A stretch of 64,000 nt of DNA from Streptomyces sp. NBC_00414. Lineage in GTDB: Bacteria > Actinomycetota > Actinomycetes > Streptomycetales > Streptomycetaceae. A program made the position numbers and the translations under genes. The first letter of the stretch is position 1. Every line of letters starts with the position of its first letter. The stretch is taken from the NCBI RefSeq assembly GCF_036038375.1, contig NZ_CP107935.1, positions 6,944,001-7,008,000 on the forward strand. The letters run 5' to 3'. The notes under the pieces were generated by a model. The model saw only the letters and a program-made list of their open reading frames with translations. It did not search any database and had not been told where the DNA came from. Shown here piece by piece: positions 26,431-35,201 of the stretch.

Positions 26431-26733
26431 TCAGCACTCGTACGCGTAGTACGGCTCGTCGCCCGCCTCCAGGCCGATGCGGGCGACCGCGCCGGGTCCG
26501 ATCTGGATACAGCTGGGGTCCCACCCGTCGACTTCGACAGTGGCGGAGATCGTGTGGCCGCACGCGTTGTGGATGTCGGCGTATCCCCAGCCGGAGCCGA
26601 CGAGCTTGGCGCACCCCGGCTCCTTCAGCGACGCGCCGTCGTCGCCCGCCGAGGCGGTCGTCACGGCACCCGTCACCGACAGCAGAGCGGCGGCCGTGGC
26701 GGCGACGAAGGCGGTACGAAGTCCAGTCATCAT
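26431..26733 (-). CDS. Tendamistat-like secreted protein (alpha-amylase inhibitor fold)
   Basis: A 100-residue exported protein with signal peptide (about 1-29, ending TTASA). The 70-residue mature part has four Cys and matches the tendamistat layout: EPGC, then SGWGY, NACGHT, DPSC, GPG and a C-terminal YYAYEC. Disulfides would pair Cys1-Cys2 and Cys3-Cys4. In tendamistat the amylase-binding triplet is Trp-Arg-Tyr; here it is Trp-Gly-Tyr, so amylase inhibition is doubtful. Start ATG 26733 follows AAAGGA; a second ATG is the next codon. It could instead belong to an unrelated small four-Cys secreted family. Confidence 0.65.
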   Translation of the reverse strand: MMTGLRTAFVAATAAALLSVTGAVTTASAGDDGASLKEPGCAKLVGSGWGYADIHNACGHTISATVEVDGWDPSCIQIGPGAVARIGLEAGDEPYYAYEC

Positions 26734-26886
26734 GTGTCCTTTCGACAGGCCCGGTTGAGGTCCGGGCCGCTGAAAAAGACACTATCCGTAGTCAGTTGAC
26801 TACAGAACGCTGCGAAGCCGCTTTCACGCGGCAGGGTGAGAGGTCCCCGTCAAACCCGTCGCCCCGCGTGATGTCCGTCTCGTCGA

Positions 26887-27603
26887 CTATCGGCCACCGG
26901 CTGCCAACGCCCTTTGCACGCCCGGCTCTTGGGGCCCCAGGAACATGGGATCCGGCTCGAACACCGCGTCCAGGAGCGCCTTGCCCGCCGCGACCACCTC
27001 GCGGGCTCCGCCGTAGTACCAGGTGGTGTCGTGCACGGCGTCCACCCCGACCCCGTACGACTCGACGCCCGCCTCCTGGCACAGCGCGACCGCCCGCCGG
27101 ATGTGGAAGCCCTGGCTGATCAGCACCGCCTCGTCCACCCCGAAGATCTTCTTGGCCCGGACGCAGGAGTCCCAGGTGTCGAAGCCGGCGTAGTCGCTGA
27201 CGATCCGCCCGTCGGGCACGCCCCGCTTCGTGAGGTAGGCGCGCATGGCGTCCGGCTCGTCGTAGTCCTCGCGGCTGTTGTCGCCGGTGACCAGGACGAC
27301 CTGGATACGGCCGGACCGGTAGAGACCGGCCGCCGCGTCCAGCCGGTGCGCGAGGTACGGCGACGGCTCGCCCCGCCACAGTCCGGCCCCGAAGACGACC
27401 GCGACCTCGGTGCGCGGCACGTCCGCCGCCGTGCGCAGCCGGTCGTCCGCGACCGTGAACATCCAGGTGGCCGGAAGCAGTGCGAGCACGCACCCGGCCA
27501 TCACGGCCTGTACGGCACGGCGCTGCCCGGTACGGGTGCGCGGCAGCCGCGGTCTCAAGAACTCCGGCAGTCGCGGCGGTCGCGGACGTCTCGGACGACG
27601 CAT
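26887..27603 (-). CDS. SanA/YdcF-like DUF218 membrane protein
   Basis: A 238-residue protein. A basic Pro/Arg-rich cytoplasmic N-terminus (1-28) is followed by one membrane helix (about 33-52) and an extracytoplasmic DUF218 domain: VAVVFGAGLWRGEPSPYLAHRLDAA, VLVTGDNSREDYDEP, YAGFDTWDSCVRA and LISQGFHIRRAV. Relatives such as E. coli SanA affect envelope integrity and vancomycin sensitivity; the biochemical reaction is not settled. ATG 27603 follows GGGAGGG. It stands alone, divergent from the chelatase gene. Confidence 0.85.
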   Translation of the reverse strand: MRRPRRPRPPRLPEFLRPRLPRTRTGQRRAVQAVMAGCVLALLPATWMFTVADDRLRTAADVPRTEVAVVFGAGLWRGEPSPYLAHRLDAAAGLYRSGRIQVVLVTGDNSREDYDEPDAMRAYLTKRGVPDGRIVSDYAGFDTWDSCVRAKKIFGVDEAVLISQGFHIRRAVALCQEAGVESYGVGVDAVHDTTWYYGGAREVVAAGKALLDAVFEPDPMFLGPQEPGVQRALAAGGR

Positions 27604-27744
27604 GGGACGGTCCCTCCCCGGGGTGGCCTCTCTCCGGGAGACGCGGCACACGGCCGTCCGGTTCACTGCGTGTCATTCCGTGCCACCTTCTTCACGGCAC
27701 CTCACACCGCCCCGCACCCGACCGTGAAGCCCTGGAAAAGACCC

Positions 27745-27771
27745 GTCACCGCCGCGCAACGGGGTGGCAAC
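27745..27771 (+). promoter_or_regulatory. Candidate GlnR operator of the chelatase gene
   Basis: GTCAC-n6-GCAAC-n6-GCAAC: a perfect a-b pair (gTnAC-n6-GnAAC) followed by a degenerate third element at the right spacing. The near edge is 23 bp from ATG 27794, like the sites before nasA and nir. It is a shorter match than the nir box. Confidence 0.55.
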
Positions 27772-27793
27772 CTCGTACCCGCACCCTTGACGC

Positions 27794-28585
27794 ATGACGG
27801 CGCACCTCATGAACCGGAACAGAAGTCGGCTCGGCACCCGGCGTCCCGCCCCGCCCGCGCTCGTCCTGGTGGGCCACGGCAGCCGCGACCCGCGTGCCCT
27901 GAGCACGGTACGGACCCTGATGGAGCGGATCCGCGAGCTGCGCCCCGGCCTGCCCGTGCGCCTCGGGCACATCGAGCTGAACGAACCCCTGCTGCCCGAC
28001 ACCCTCGCCTCCCTCGGCACCGGCGACGCGGTTCTCGTACCGCTGCTGCTGAGCCGCGGCCACCACGTCAAGCGGGACATCCCCGAGGCGGCCGCCGCCT
28101 CGCGGGCGCGTACCCGGGTCGCCGCGCCGCTCGGCCCGCACCCGCTGCTCGTCGAGACGCTGCACACGCGGCTGGTCGAGGCGGGCTGGCGCGCGCCGGA
28201 CGCCGCCGGGCGCCGGACGAGCGGGGTCGTGCTCGCCGCTGCCGGCTCGCGCGACCCCGACGCCGCCGTCGACACCCGCCGCACCGCGGAGCTGCTCGCC
28301 GAGCGCCTGGGCGTGCCCGTCGTACCCGCCTACGCCTCCGCCGCGGCGCCCACGGTCGCGGACGCCGTGCGCGCGTTCGCAGAGAGAGGCCGCCACCACA
28401 TCGCCGTGGCCTCGTACTTCACGGCCCCCGGCCGCTTCTCGACGGAGTGCGCGGCGGCGGCCCCGGGCCCGGCGGCGTCCCCCCTGGGCGCCCACCCGTC
28501 CATGGCCCGCCTGACCCTCCACCGCTACGACCAGGCAATGGCCACCCCGACCCCCACCCACCACCCTCTGGCCGCCACCGCCTAG
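27794..28585 (+). CDS. Sirohydrochlorin chelatase-like protein (CbiX/SirB)
   Basis: A 263-residue class II chelatase made of two CbiX-like halves. The first half begins LVLVGHGSRDPRA with the metal-binding His and continues GDAVLVPLLLSRGHHVKRDIP; the second half repeats the pattern (VVLAAAGSRDP, HIAVASYFTAPGRF). It should insert Fe2+ into sirohydrochlorin to make siroheme, the cofactor of NirB, or cobalt for B12. A GlnR-like site upstream favours the siroheme role. ATG 27794 is used; ATG 27809 is possible. Three dispersed repeats follow. Confidence 0.87.
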   Translation: MTAHLMNRNRSRLGTRRPAPPALVLVGHGSRDPRALSTVRTLMERIRELRPGLPVRLGHIELNEPLLPDTLASLGTGDAVLVPLLLSRGHHVKRDIPEAAAASRARTRVAAPLGPHPLLVETLHTRLVEAGWRAPDAAGRRTSGVVLAAAGSRDPDAAVDTRRTAELLAERLGVPVVPAYASAAAPTVADAVRAFAERGRHHIAVASYFTAPGRFSTECAAAAPGPAASPLGAHPSMARLTLHRYDQAMATPTPTHHPLAATA

Positions 28586-28628
28586 AAACACGCACCCGGA
28601 GGCCGCGTGCAGCCCAGGGGCGCACGCT

Positions 28629-28718
28629 CAGGGGCGCGGGGAACGGCGCAATCTTTTGTCTTGAGGGGCGCGGGGAACGGCGCAGTCTTTCAGGGGCGCG
28701 GGGAACGGCGCGACAAGC
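28629..28718. repeat. Three direct copies of the GGGGCGCGGGGAAC repeat
   Basis: Copies at about 28629-28650, 28663-28684 and 28691-28718, in one orientation and spaced 28-34 bp, with a decayed fragment just before them (AGGGGCGCACGC). This mirrors the triplet at 23904, including the T-rich linkers (ATCTTTTGTCTTG). The 228-bp gap between the chelatase and dgt genes holds little else. Confidence 0.85.
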
Positions 28719-28813
28719 CAAGACGAACCCGCACCCGCCCGCCGCCCGCCGGCAGACGCGCAGACGCAAACCCCCACGCCCCAATTGTCAGCGCCGCCGC
28801 TTACTGTCAAGAC

Positions 28814-30202
28814 ATGGAAGGCACCAGCACCGACCCCACCAGCACCCAACAGCCGTACGAGCCCCAGACCCCACCCCCCTCCTACGACCCCACGTCAGTG
28901 GCCCGCTGGGCCACCGAGCCGGACAAACGCCCAGGCCGCACCGCCTTCCAGCGAGACCGCGCCCGCGTACTGCACAGCTCCGCCCTGCGCCGCCTCGCAG
29001 GCAAGACCCAGGTCGTCACCCCCGGCACCCGCAGCCACATCTGGGACGCCAGCCCCCGCACCCGCCTGACCCACTCCCTGGAGTGCGCCCAGGTCGGCCG
29101 CGAGCTGGGCGCCGCCCTCGGCTGCGACCCCGACCTCGTCGAGGCGGCCTGCCTCTCCCACGACCTGGGCCACCCCCCGTTCGGGCACAACGGGGAACAG
29201 GCGCTGAACGAGTTCGCCGAGGACTGCGGCGGCTTCGAGGGCAACGCCCAGTCGCTCAGACTCCTCACCCGCATCGAGCCCAAGCGCTTCGTGCGCAGCG
29301 AGACGATGCCCCCGTCCACCACCGCGAACGGCGGCGGAGCAGGAATCCGGGTCGGCGCAGGCGACGGCCTGATCAGCGTCGGCCTCAACCTCACCCGCGC
29401 CGCCCTGGACGCCGCCACGAAGTACCCCTGGCCGCGCGGCGGGCACCCCACCGACCCGGGCTCCCCGAAGTTCGGGGTCTACGACGACGACCGTCCCGTC
29501 TTCGACTGGGTCCGCGAGGGCGCCCCCGGCACCCGCACCACCTTCGAGGCGCAGGTCATGGACTGGGCCGACGACGTGGCGTACTCGGTGCACGACGTCG
29601 AGGACGGCCTGCACGCGGGCCACATCGACCCCGAGTGCCTGCACGCGGAGTCCGAGCGGCAGGAGATCTTCAAGGTCGCCGTCGGGCGGTACGTCGAGGC
29701 GGACACCGACCCCGCCGAGCTGGCGGAGGCCCTCGACCGGCTCCTGGCGCAGGAGTGGTGGCCGCACCGCTACGACGGCTCGGCCGTCGCGCAGGCCCGG
29801 CTGAAGGACGCGACCAGCCAGCTCATCGGCCGGTTCTGCCTCGCCGCCGAGGGCGCCACCCGCGCGACGTACGGAGCGGGACGGCTCACGCGCTACGCCG
29901 CCGAGCTGGTCGTCCCGCGCGCGGCCCGCCTGGAGTGCGCGGTGCTCAAGGCGGTCGCCGACCGGTACGTCATGCAGCGGGCCGAGCAGGAGCTGCTCCG
30001 CGCCGACCAGCGGATCGTCGTCGCAGAGCTGGCCGAGGCGCTCACCGCGCGGGCGCCGGAGGGCCTCGACCCGCAGTTTCGGGCCTTGTTCGACGAGGCG
30101 TCCGACGACCGTGCCCGCAAGCGGGTGATCGTCGACCAGATCGCGTCGCTCACGGACGCCGCCGCGCGATCACTGCATGCGAGGCTCAGGGTGCAGGTGT
30201 GA
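28814..30202 (+). CDS. dgt: Deoxyguanosinetriphosphate triphosphohydrolase-like protein
   Basis: A 462-residue HD-domain dNTPase that cleaves dGTP to deoxyguanosine and triphosphate. Metal ligands are His87 (RLTHSLE), His116-Asp117 (CLSHDLGHPPFGH) and a later Asp in MDWADDVAYSVHDVEDG. The fold is complete to FDEASDDRARKRVI. The start ATG 28814 has no Shine-Dalgarno sequence; TACTGT at 28802-28807 is a plausible -10 placing the transcript start at or next to the ATG, so a leaderless mRNA is likely. It stands upstream of the flavoprotein and dnaG genes on the same strand. Confidence 0.92.
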   Translation: MEGTSTDPTSTQQPYEPQTPPPSYDPTSVARWATEPDKRPGRTAFQRDRARVLHSSALRRLAGKTQVVTPGTRSHIWDASPRTRLTHSLECAQVGRELGAALGCDPDLVEAACLSHDLGHPPFGHNGEQALNEFAEDCGGFEGNAQSLRLLTRIEPKRFVRSETMPPSTTANGGGAGIRVGAGDGLISVGLNLTRAALDAATKYPWPRGGHPTDPGSPKFGVYDDDRPVFDWVREGAPGTRTTFEAQVMDWADDVAYSVHDVEDGLHAGHIDPECLHAESERQEIFKVAVGRYVEADTDPAELAEALDRLLAQEWWPHRYDGSAVAQARLKDATSQLIGRFCLAAEGATRATYGAGRLTRYAAELVVPRAARLECAVLKAVADRYVMQRAEQELLRADQRIVVAELAEALTARAPEGLDPQFRALFDEASDDRARKRVIVDQIASLTDAAARSLHARLRVQV

Positions 30203-30317
30203 CGTCCTGAAGGGGCGGACGTGACACTGCGTGGCCTGATCGGGTCACTCCCTCTTCCCCCATCACGCTGCGTGCGGGACGCTCGCAGGTGGCGACACCG
30301 TAACGAGGAGGCATCAA

Positions 30318-31583
30318 GTGGTCGACGCAGATCAGACATTCGTCATCGTCGGAGGAGGCCTGGCCGGCGCCAAGGCGGCCGAGACTCTCCGGGCGGAGGG
30401 CTTCAGCGGCCGGGTGATACTGATCTGCGACGAGCGGGACCACCCGTACGAACGCCCGCCGCTGTCCAAGGGATATCTGCTCGGCAAGGAGGAGCGCGAG
30501 AGCGTCTTCGTCCACGAGCCCGCCTGGTACGCGCAGAACGACGTAGAGCTGCACCTGGGCCAGACCGTCGACGCGATCGACCGGACCGCGAAGACCGTCC
30601 GCTTCGGTGACGACGGCACGCTCGTCCACTACGACAAGCTGCTGCTCGTGACCGGCGCCGAACCGCGCCGGCTGGACATCCCCGGCACGGACCTCGTCGG
30701 GGTCCACCACCTGCGGCGCCTCGCGCACTCGGAGCGGCTCAAGCAGGTACTGGCCGCCCTCGGCCGCGACAACGGCCATCTGGTCATCGCCGGCGCCGGC
30801 TGGATCGGCCTGGAGATCGCCGCGGCGGCCCGTGAGTACGGGGCCGAGGTCACCGTCGTCGAGCCCGAGCAGACCGCGCTGCACGGGGTCCTCGGCCCCG
30901 AGCTGGGCGAGCTCTTCGCCGAGCTGCACCGCGAGCACGGTGTCCGCTTCCACTTCGGGGCCCGGCTCACCGAGATCGCCGGCCAGGACGGCATGGTCCT
31001 GGCGGCCCGCACCGACGACGGCGAGGAGCACCCCGCGCACGACGTCCTGGCCGCGATCGGGGCCGCCCCGCGCACCGGACTCGCCGAGGCGGCGGGGCTG
31101 GAACTGGCCGACCGGGCCCACGGCGGCGGCATCGCGGTCGACGAACTGCTGCGCACCTCCGACCCCGACATCTACGCGGCCGGTGACGTGGCCGCCTTCC
31201 CCCACCCCCTGTTCGGCACGCGCCTGCGCGTCGAGCACTGGGCGAACGCGCTGAACGGCGGCCCGGCGGCGGCCCGCGCGATGCTGGGCCGCGAGACGGC
31301 GTACGACAGGGTGCCCTATTTCTTCTCCGACCAGTACGACGTGGGGCTTGAGTACTCGGGCTGGGCGCCCCCGGGGACGTACGACCAAGTGGTGATCCGG
31401 GGAGACGCGAGCAAGCGCGAGTTCATCGCCTTCTGGGTGAAGGAGGGGCGCGTGCTGGCCGGGATGAACGTGAATGTGTGGGACGTCACAGAACCGATCC
31501 AGCAGCTGATTCGCACGGGGGTGAGGGTGGACACCGAGGCGCTCGCGGACCCGCACGTTCCGCTGGACAGCCTGGTCCCATGA
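30318..31583 (+). CDS. Ferredoxin reductase-like FAD/NAD oxidoreductase
   Basis: A 421-residue flavoprotein of the putidaredoxin/rhodocoxin reductase family. FAD-binding FVIVGGGLAGAKAAETL (about 8-24), ERPPLSKGYLLG, NAD-binding VIAGAGWIGLEIAAA (about 155-169), and the second FAD motif DPDIYAAGDVAAFP; the C-terminal dimerisation domain ends the chain. It would pass electrons from NAD(P)H to a ferredoxin feeding a P450 or similar enzyme, but no such gene is adjacent. Start GTG 30318 follows GAGGAGG. dnaG starts 57 bp after its stop. Confidence 0.92.
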   Translation: MVDADQTFVIVGGGLAGAKAAETLRAEGFSGRVILICDERDHPYERPPLSKGYLLGKEERESVFVHEPAWYAQNDVELHLGQTVDAIDRTAKTVRFGDDGTLVHYDKLLLVTGAEPRRLDIPGTDLVGVHHLRRLAHSERLKQVLAALGRDNGHLVIAGAGWIGLEIAAAAREYGAEVTVVEPEQTALHGVLGPELGELFAELHREHGVRFHFGARLTEIAGQDGMVLAARTDDGEEHPAHDVLAAIGAAPRTGLAEAAGLELADRAHGGGIAVDELLRTSDPDIYAAGDVAAFPHPLFGTRLRVEHWANALNGGPAAARAMLGRETAYDRVPYFFSDQYDVGLEYSGWAPPGTYDQVVIRGDASKREFIAFWVKEGRVLAGMNVNVWDVTEPIQQLIRTGVRVDTEALADPHVPLDSLVP

Positions 31584-31627
31584 CCGACGGAGGTACTCGG
31601 GGGGACTCCGCTGTCACACCGTCCCCG

Positions 31628-31640
31628 TAGACTCGGCGCG
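31628..31640 (+). promoter_or_regulatory. -10 element placing a leaderless start at dnaG
   Basis: TAGACT (31628-31633) is followed after six bases by the GTG start codon at 31640. That spacing puts transcription initiation at the GTG itself, and no ribosome-binding site is present. No clear -35 is seen. Confidence 0.55.
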
Positions 31641-33547
31641 TGGCCGGCAGGATCAACGACGAGGACGTGAAGGCGGTTCGGGACGCGGTCCCGATCGACG
31701 CCGTGGTCTCCGAGTACCTCCAACTGCGCAACGCGGGCGGCGGGAACCTCAAAGGTCTCTGCCCCTTCCACGACGAGAAGTCGCCCTCCTTCCAGGTCAG
31801 CCCGAGCAAGGGGCTCTTCCACTGCTTCGGCTGCCAGGAGGGCGGCGACACCATCACTTTCGTGATGAAGGTCGACCACCTCTCCTTCTCGGAGTCGGTC
31901 GAGCGCCTCGCCGGACAGGCGGGCATCACCCTTCGTTACGAGGAGGGCGGCTACAACCCCTCCCACCAGCGCGGCGAGCGGATCCGCCTGGTCGAGGCCC
32001 ACCAGGCCGCCGCCAAGTTCTACATCGAGCAGCTCGACACCAGCTCCGAGGCCGACACCGGCCGCAAGTTCCTCGCCGAGCGCGGCTTCGACCAGTCGGC
32101 CGCCACGCACTTCGGCGTCGGCTACAGCCCCCAGGGCTGGGACCACCTCGTCCGCTTCCTGCGCGGCAAGGGCTTCACCGACAAGGAGCTGGTGCTCTCC
32201 GGGCTCGCCCAGGAGGGCCGCCGCGGCCCCATCGACCGCTTCCGGGGCCGCCTGATGTGGCCGATCCGCGACATCGGCGGCGAGGTCGTCGGCTTCGGCG
32301 CCCGCAAGCTGTACGAGTCGGACAACGGGCCCAAGTACCTGAACACGCCCGACACGCCGATCTACCGCAAGTCCCAGGTCCTGTACGGCATCGACCTGGC
32401 CAAGAAGGACATCGCCAAGAGCAGCCGGGCCGTCGTCGTCGAGGGCTACACCGACGTCATGGCCTGCCACCTCGCCGGCATCACCACCGCCATCGCGACC
32501 TGCGGCACGGCCTTCGGCAACGACCACATCAAGATCCTCCGCCGGCTCCTGATGGACAACGGCTCGGCGCGGGTGATCTTCACCTTCGACGGTGACGCGG
32601 CCGGCCAGAAAGCCGCCCTGCGGGCCTTCGAGGACGACCAGAAGTTCGCCGCCGAGACGTACATCGCGATCGCCCCGGACGGCATGGACCCCTGCGAGCT
32701 GCGCCTCGCCAAGGGCGACGCGGCCGTCGCCGACCTGGTCGAACCGCGCACCCCGCTCTTCGAGTTCGCCCTGCGCCAGATCGTCGCCCGCTACGACCTG
32801 GAGACCCCCGCGGGCCGCGCCGCCGCGCTCGACGAGTCCGCGCCCGTCGTGGCCCGCATCAAGAACACCGGCGCCCAGCACGAGGTCGCCGTGCAGCTCG
32901 CCGGGATGCTCGGCATCCTCGACACCCAGTTCGTCGTCAAGCGGGTCGCCCAGCTGGGCCGCTGGGCCCGCGACCGAGGCGGCAAGGGCCCCGCGCCCGC
33001 GAACAACGGCCGCGCCCCGCAGCAGTACGACAACAGCGGCCCGCGGCCCCCCTCCGGCCCGGCCCTGACCCTGCGCAACCCGGTCTTCGCCACCGAGCGC
33101 GAACTCCTCAAGCTCGCCCTCCAGCGCCCCGATCTGGTCTCCCCGGCCTTCGACGCGTACGGGGTGGACGAGTTCACCGCCCCGCCGTACGCGGCCGTCC
33201 GCGAGACGATCATGGAGGCGGGCGGCGCGGAGTACGGCGTCCAGGACGCGCAGGAGTACCTCGTCCGGGTCCGCGAGGCCGCCTCGGACGACACGGTTCG
33301 CGCCATGGTCACGGAGCTCGCCGTCGAGGCCATCATGCGCAAGACCGTCGACGAGGCCTACGCGGGCGAACAGCTCGTGACCGTCCGCCGGCGCGCCGTC
33401 GAGCGCCGGGTGCGCGATGTGCAGGGCGCTCTGGCGCGTGCCAGCGCCCAGGGCGACCCGGTCCAGCTGGCCGCCGTGCAGAACGAGCTGTGGGTCCTCC
33501 AGCAGTACGACCAGGCCCTGCGGGAAAAGGGCCCCTCCGCGCTCTGA
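31640..33547 (+). CDS. dnaG: DNA primase
   Basis: A 635-residue replication primase that lays RNA primers at the fork. The CHC2 zinc ribbon uses Cys41, His44, Cys62 and Cys65 (LCPFHDEKS, FHCFGCQEGGD). The RNA polymerase core follows (about 110-370) with TOPRIM motifs VVVEGYTDVMA and FTFDGDAAGQKAA. A Gly/Pro/Asn-rich linker (about 445-480) leads to the C-terminal helicase-binding domain. Length is normal for actinomycetes. The GTG start lacks a Shine-Dalgarno sequence and fits a leaderless mRNA. hrdA follows 340 bp downstream. Confidence 0.97.
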   Translation: MAGRINDEDVKAVRDAVPIDAVVSEYLQLRNAGGGNLKGLCPFHDEKSPSFQVSPSKGLFHCFGCQEGGDTITFVMKVDHLSFSESVERLAGQAGITLRYEEGGYNPSHQRGERIRLVEAHQAAAKFYIEQLDTSSEADTGRKFLAERGFDQSAATHFGVGYSPQGWDHLVRFLRGKGFTDKELVLSGLAQEGRRGPIDRFRGRLMWPIRDIGGEVVGFGARKLYESDNGPKYLNTPDTPIYRKSQVLYGIDLAKKDIAKSSRAVVVEGYTDVMACHLAGITTAIATCGTAFGNDHIKILRRLLMDNGSARVIFTFDGDAAGQKAALRAFEDDQKFAAETYIAIAPDGMDPCELRLAKGDAAVADLVEPRTPLFEFALRQIVARYDLETPAGRAAALDESAPVVARIKNTGAQHEVAVQLAGMLGILDTQFVVKRVAQLGRWARDRGGKGPAPANNGRAPQQYDNSGPRPPSGPALTLRNPVFATERELLKLALQRPDLVSPAFDAYGVDEFTAPPYAAVRETIMEAGGAEYGVQDAQEYLVRVREAASDDTVRAMVTELAVEAIMRKTVDEAYAGEQLVTVRRRAVERRVRDVQGALARASAQGDPVQLAAVQNELWVLQQYDQALREKGPSAL

Positions 33548-33887
33548 CCGGTCCGACGGCCGGGTTCCGTATCGGAGAACCGGACACGCGGGGAACGTGC
33601 CAGATCAGGGCACGGACGAGCACATGAATTTTCCGCGAGGGTAACCACGCAGTCACGGACAGGACTCAAAAAGTCACCGCACGCCCCTCGTGGCGAGGAT
33701 GTGTCGTACTCCACACTGGGTTCCGGTGCCTGAGTCCTCGGAGCGCGGCCGACCCGAACGCGACGGGTCCGAAGTCCCCGCGGTTCCGCGCAATGACTTC
33801 GGGATGGACAGCGGCAAGGCCGTCGACCCCATCCCCGACGTACCGCTGCCGCACGCCTCAGCAGCGACATTCCTGGAGGTCGCCCCC

Positions 33888-35021
<1,134 letters not shown>

Positions 35022-35112
35022 GGGCTTTTCCTCGCCCCCGCCGCCCTTACCCTTCCCGTCACTGCATGGGGGCTGCGCCCCCTCGCCCCCCGATTTGGCG
35101 CTGACGCGCTCG

Positions 35113-35161
35113 TCCTCAAACGCCGGACGGGCTAGTGGTTAGCCCGTCCGGCGTTTGAGGA
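35113..35161. terminator. Long perfect hairpin between hrdA and the ABC operon
   Basis: A perfect 22-bp inverted repeat (35113-35134 and 35140-35161, core CAAACGCCGGACGGGC) with a 5-base loop. It lies between convergent genes and should stop both. The core sequence is a common streptomycete terminator-like repeat. GC-rich flanks with no genes make up the rest of 35022-35201. Confidence 0.9.
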
Positions 35162-35201
35162 CCGGGGGTTCGGGGGCCGGCCCCCGAGTCAGTGACGGAG
35201 G

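Noticed and set aside
26914..30210. Open frame of about 1,100 codons running through the SanA, chelatase and dgt genes
   Set aside because: Arg/Pro-rich alternate frame of three recognised genes; no ribosome site and no homology.
33690..33887. 66-residue N-terminal extension of HrdA
   Set aside because: An open frame only; the GTG at 33888 has GGAGG at good spacing and the extension does not resemble a sigma region.
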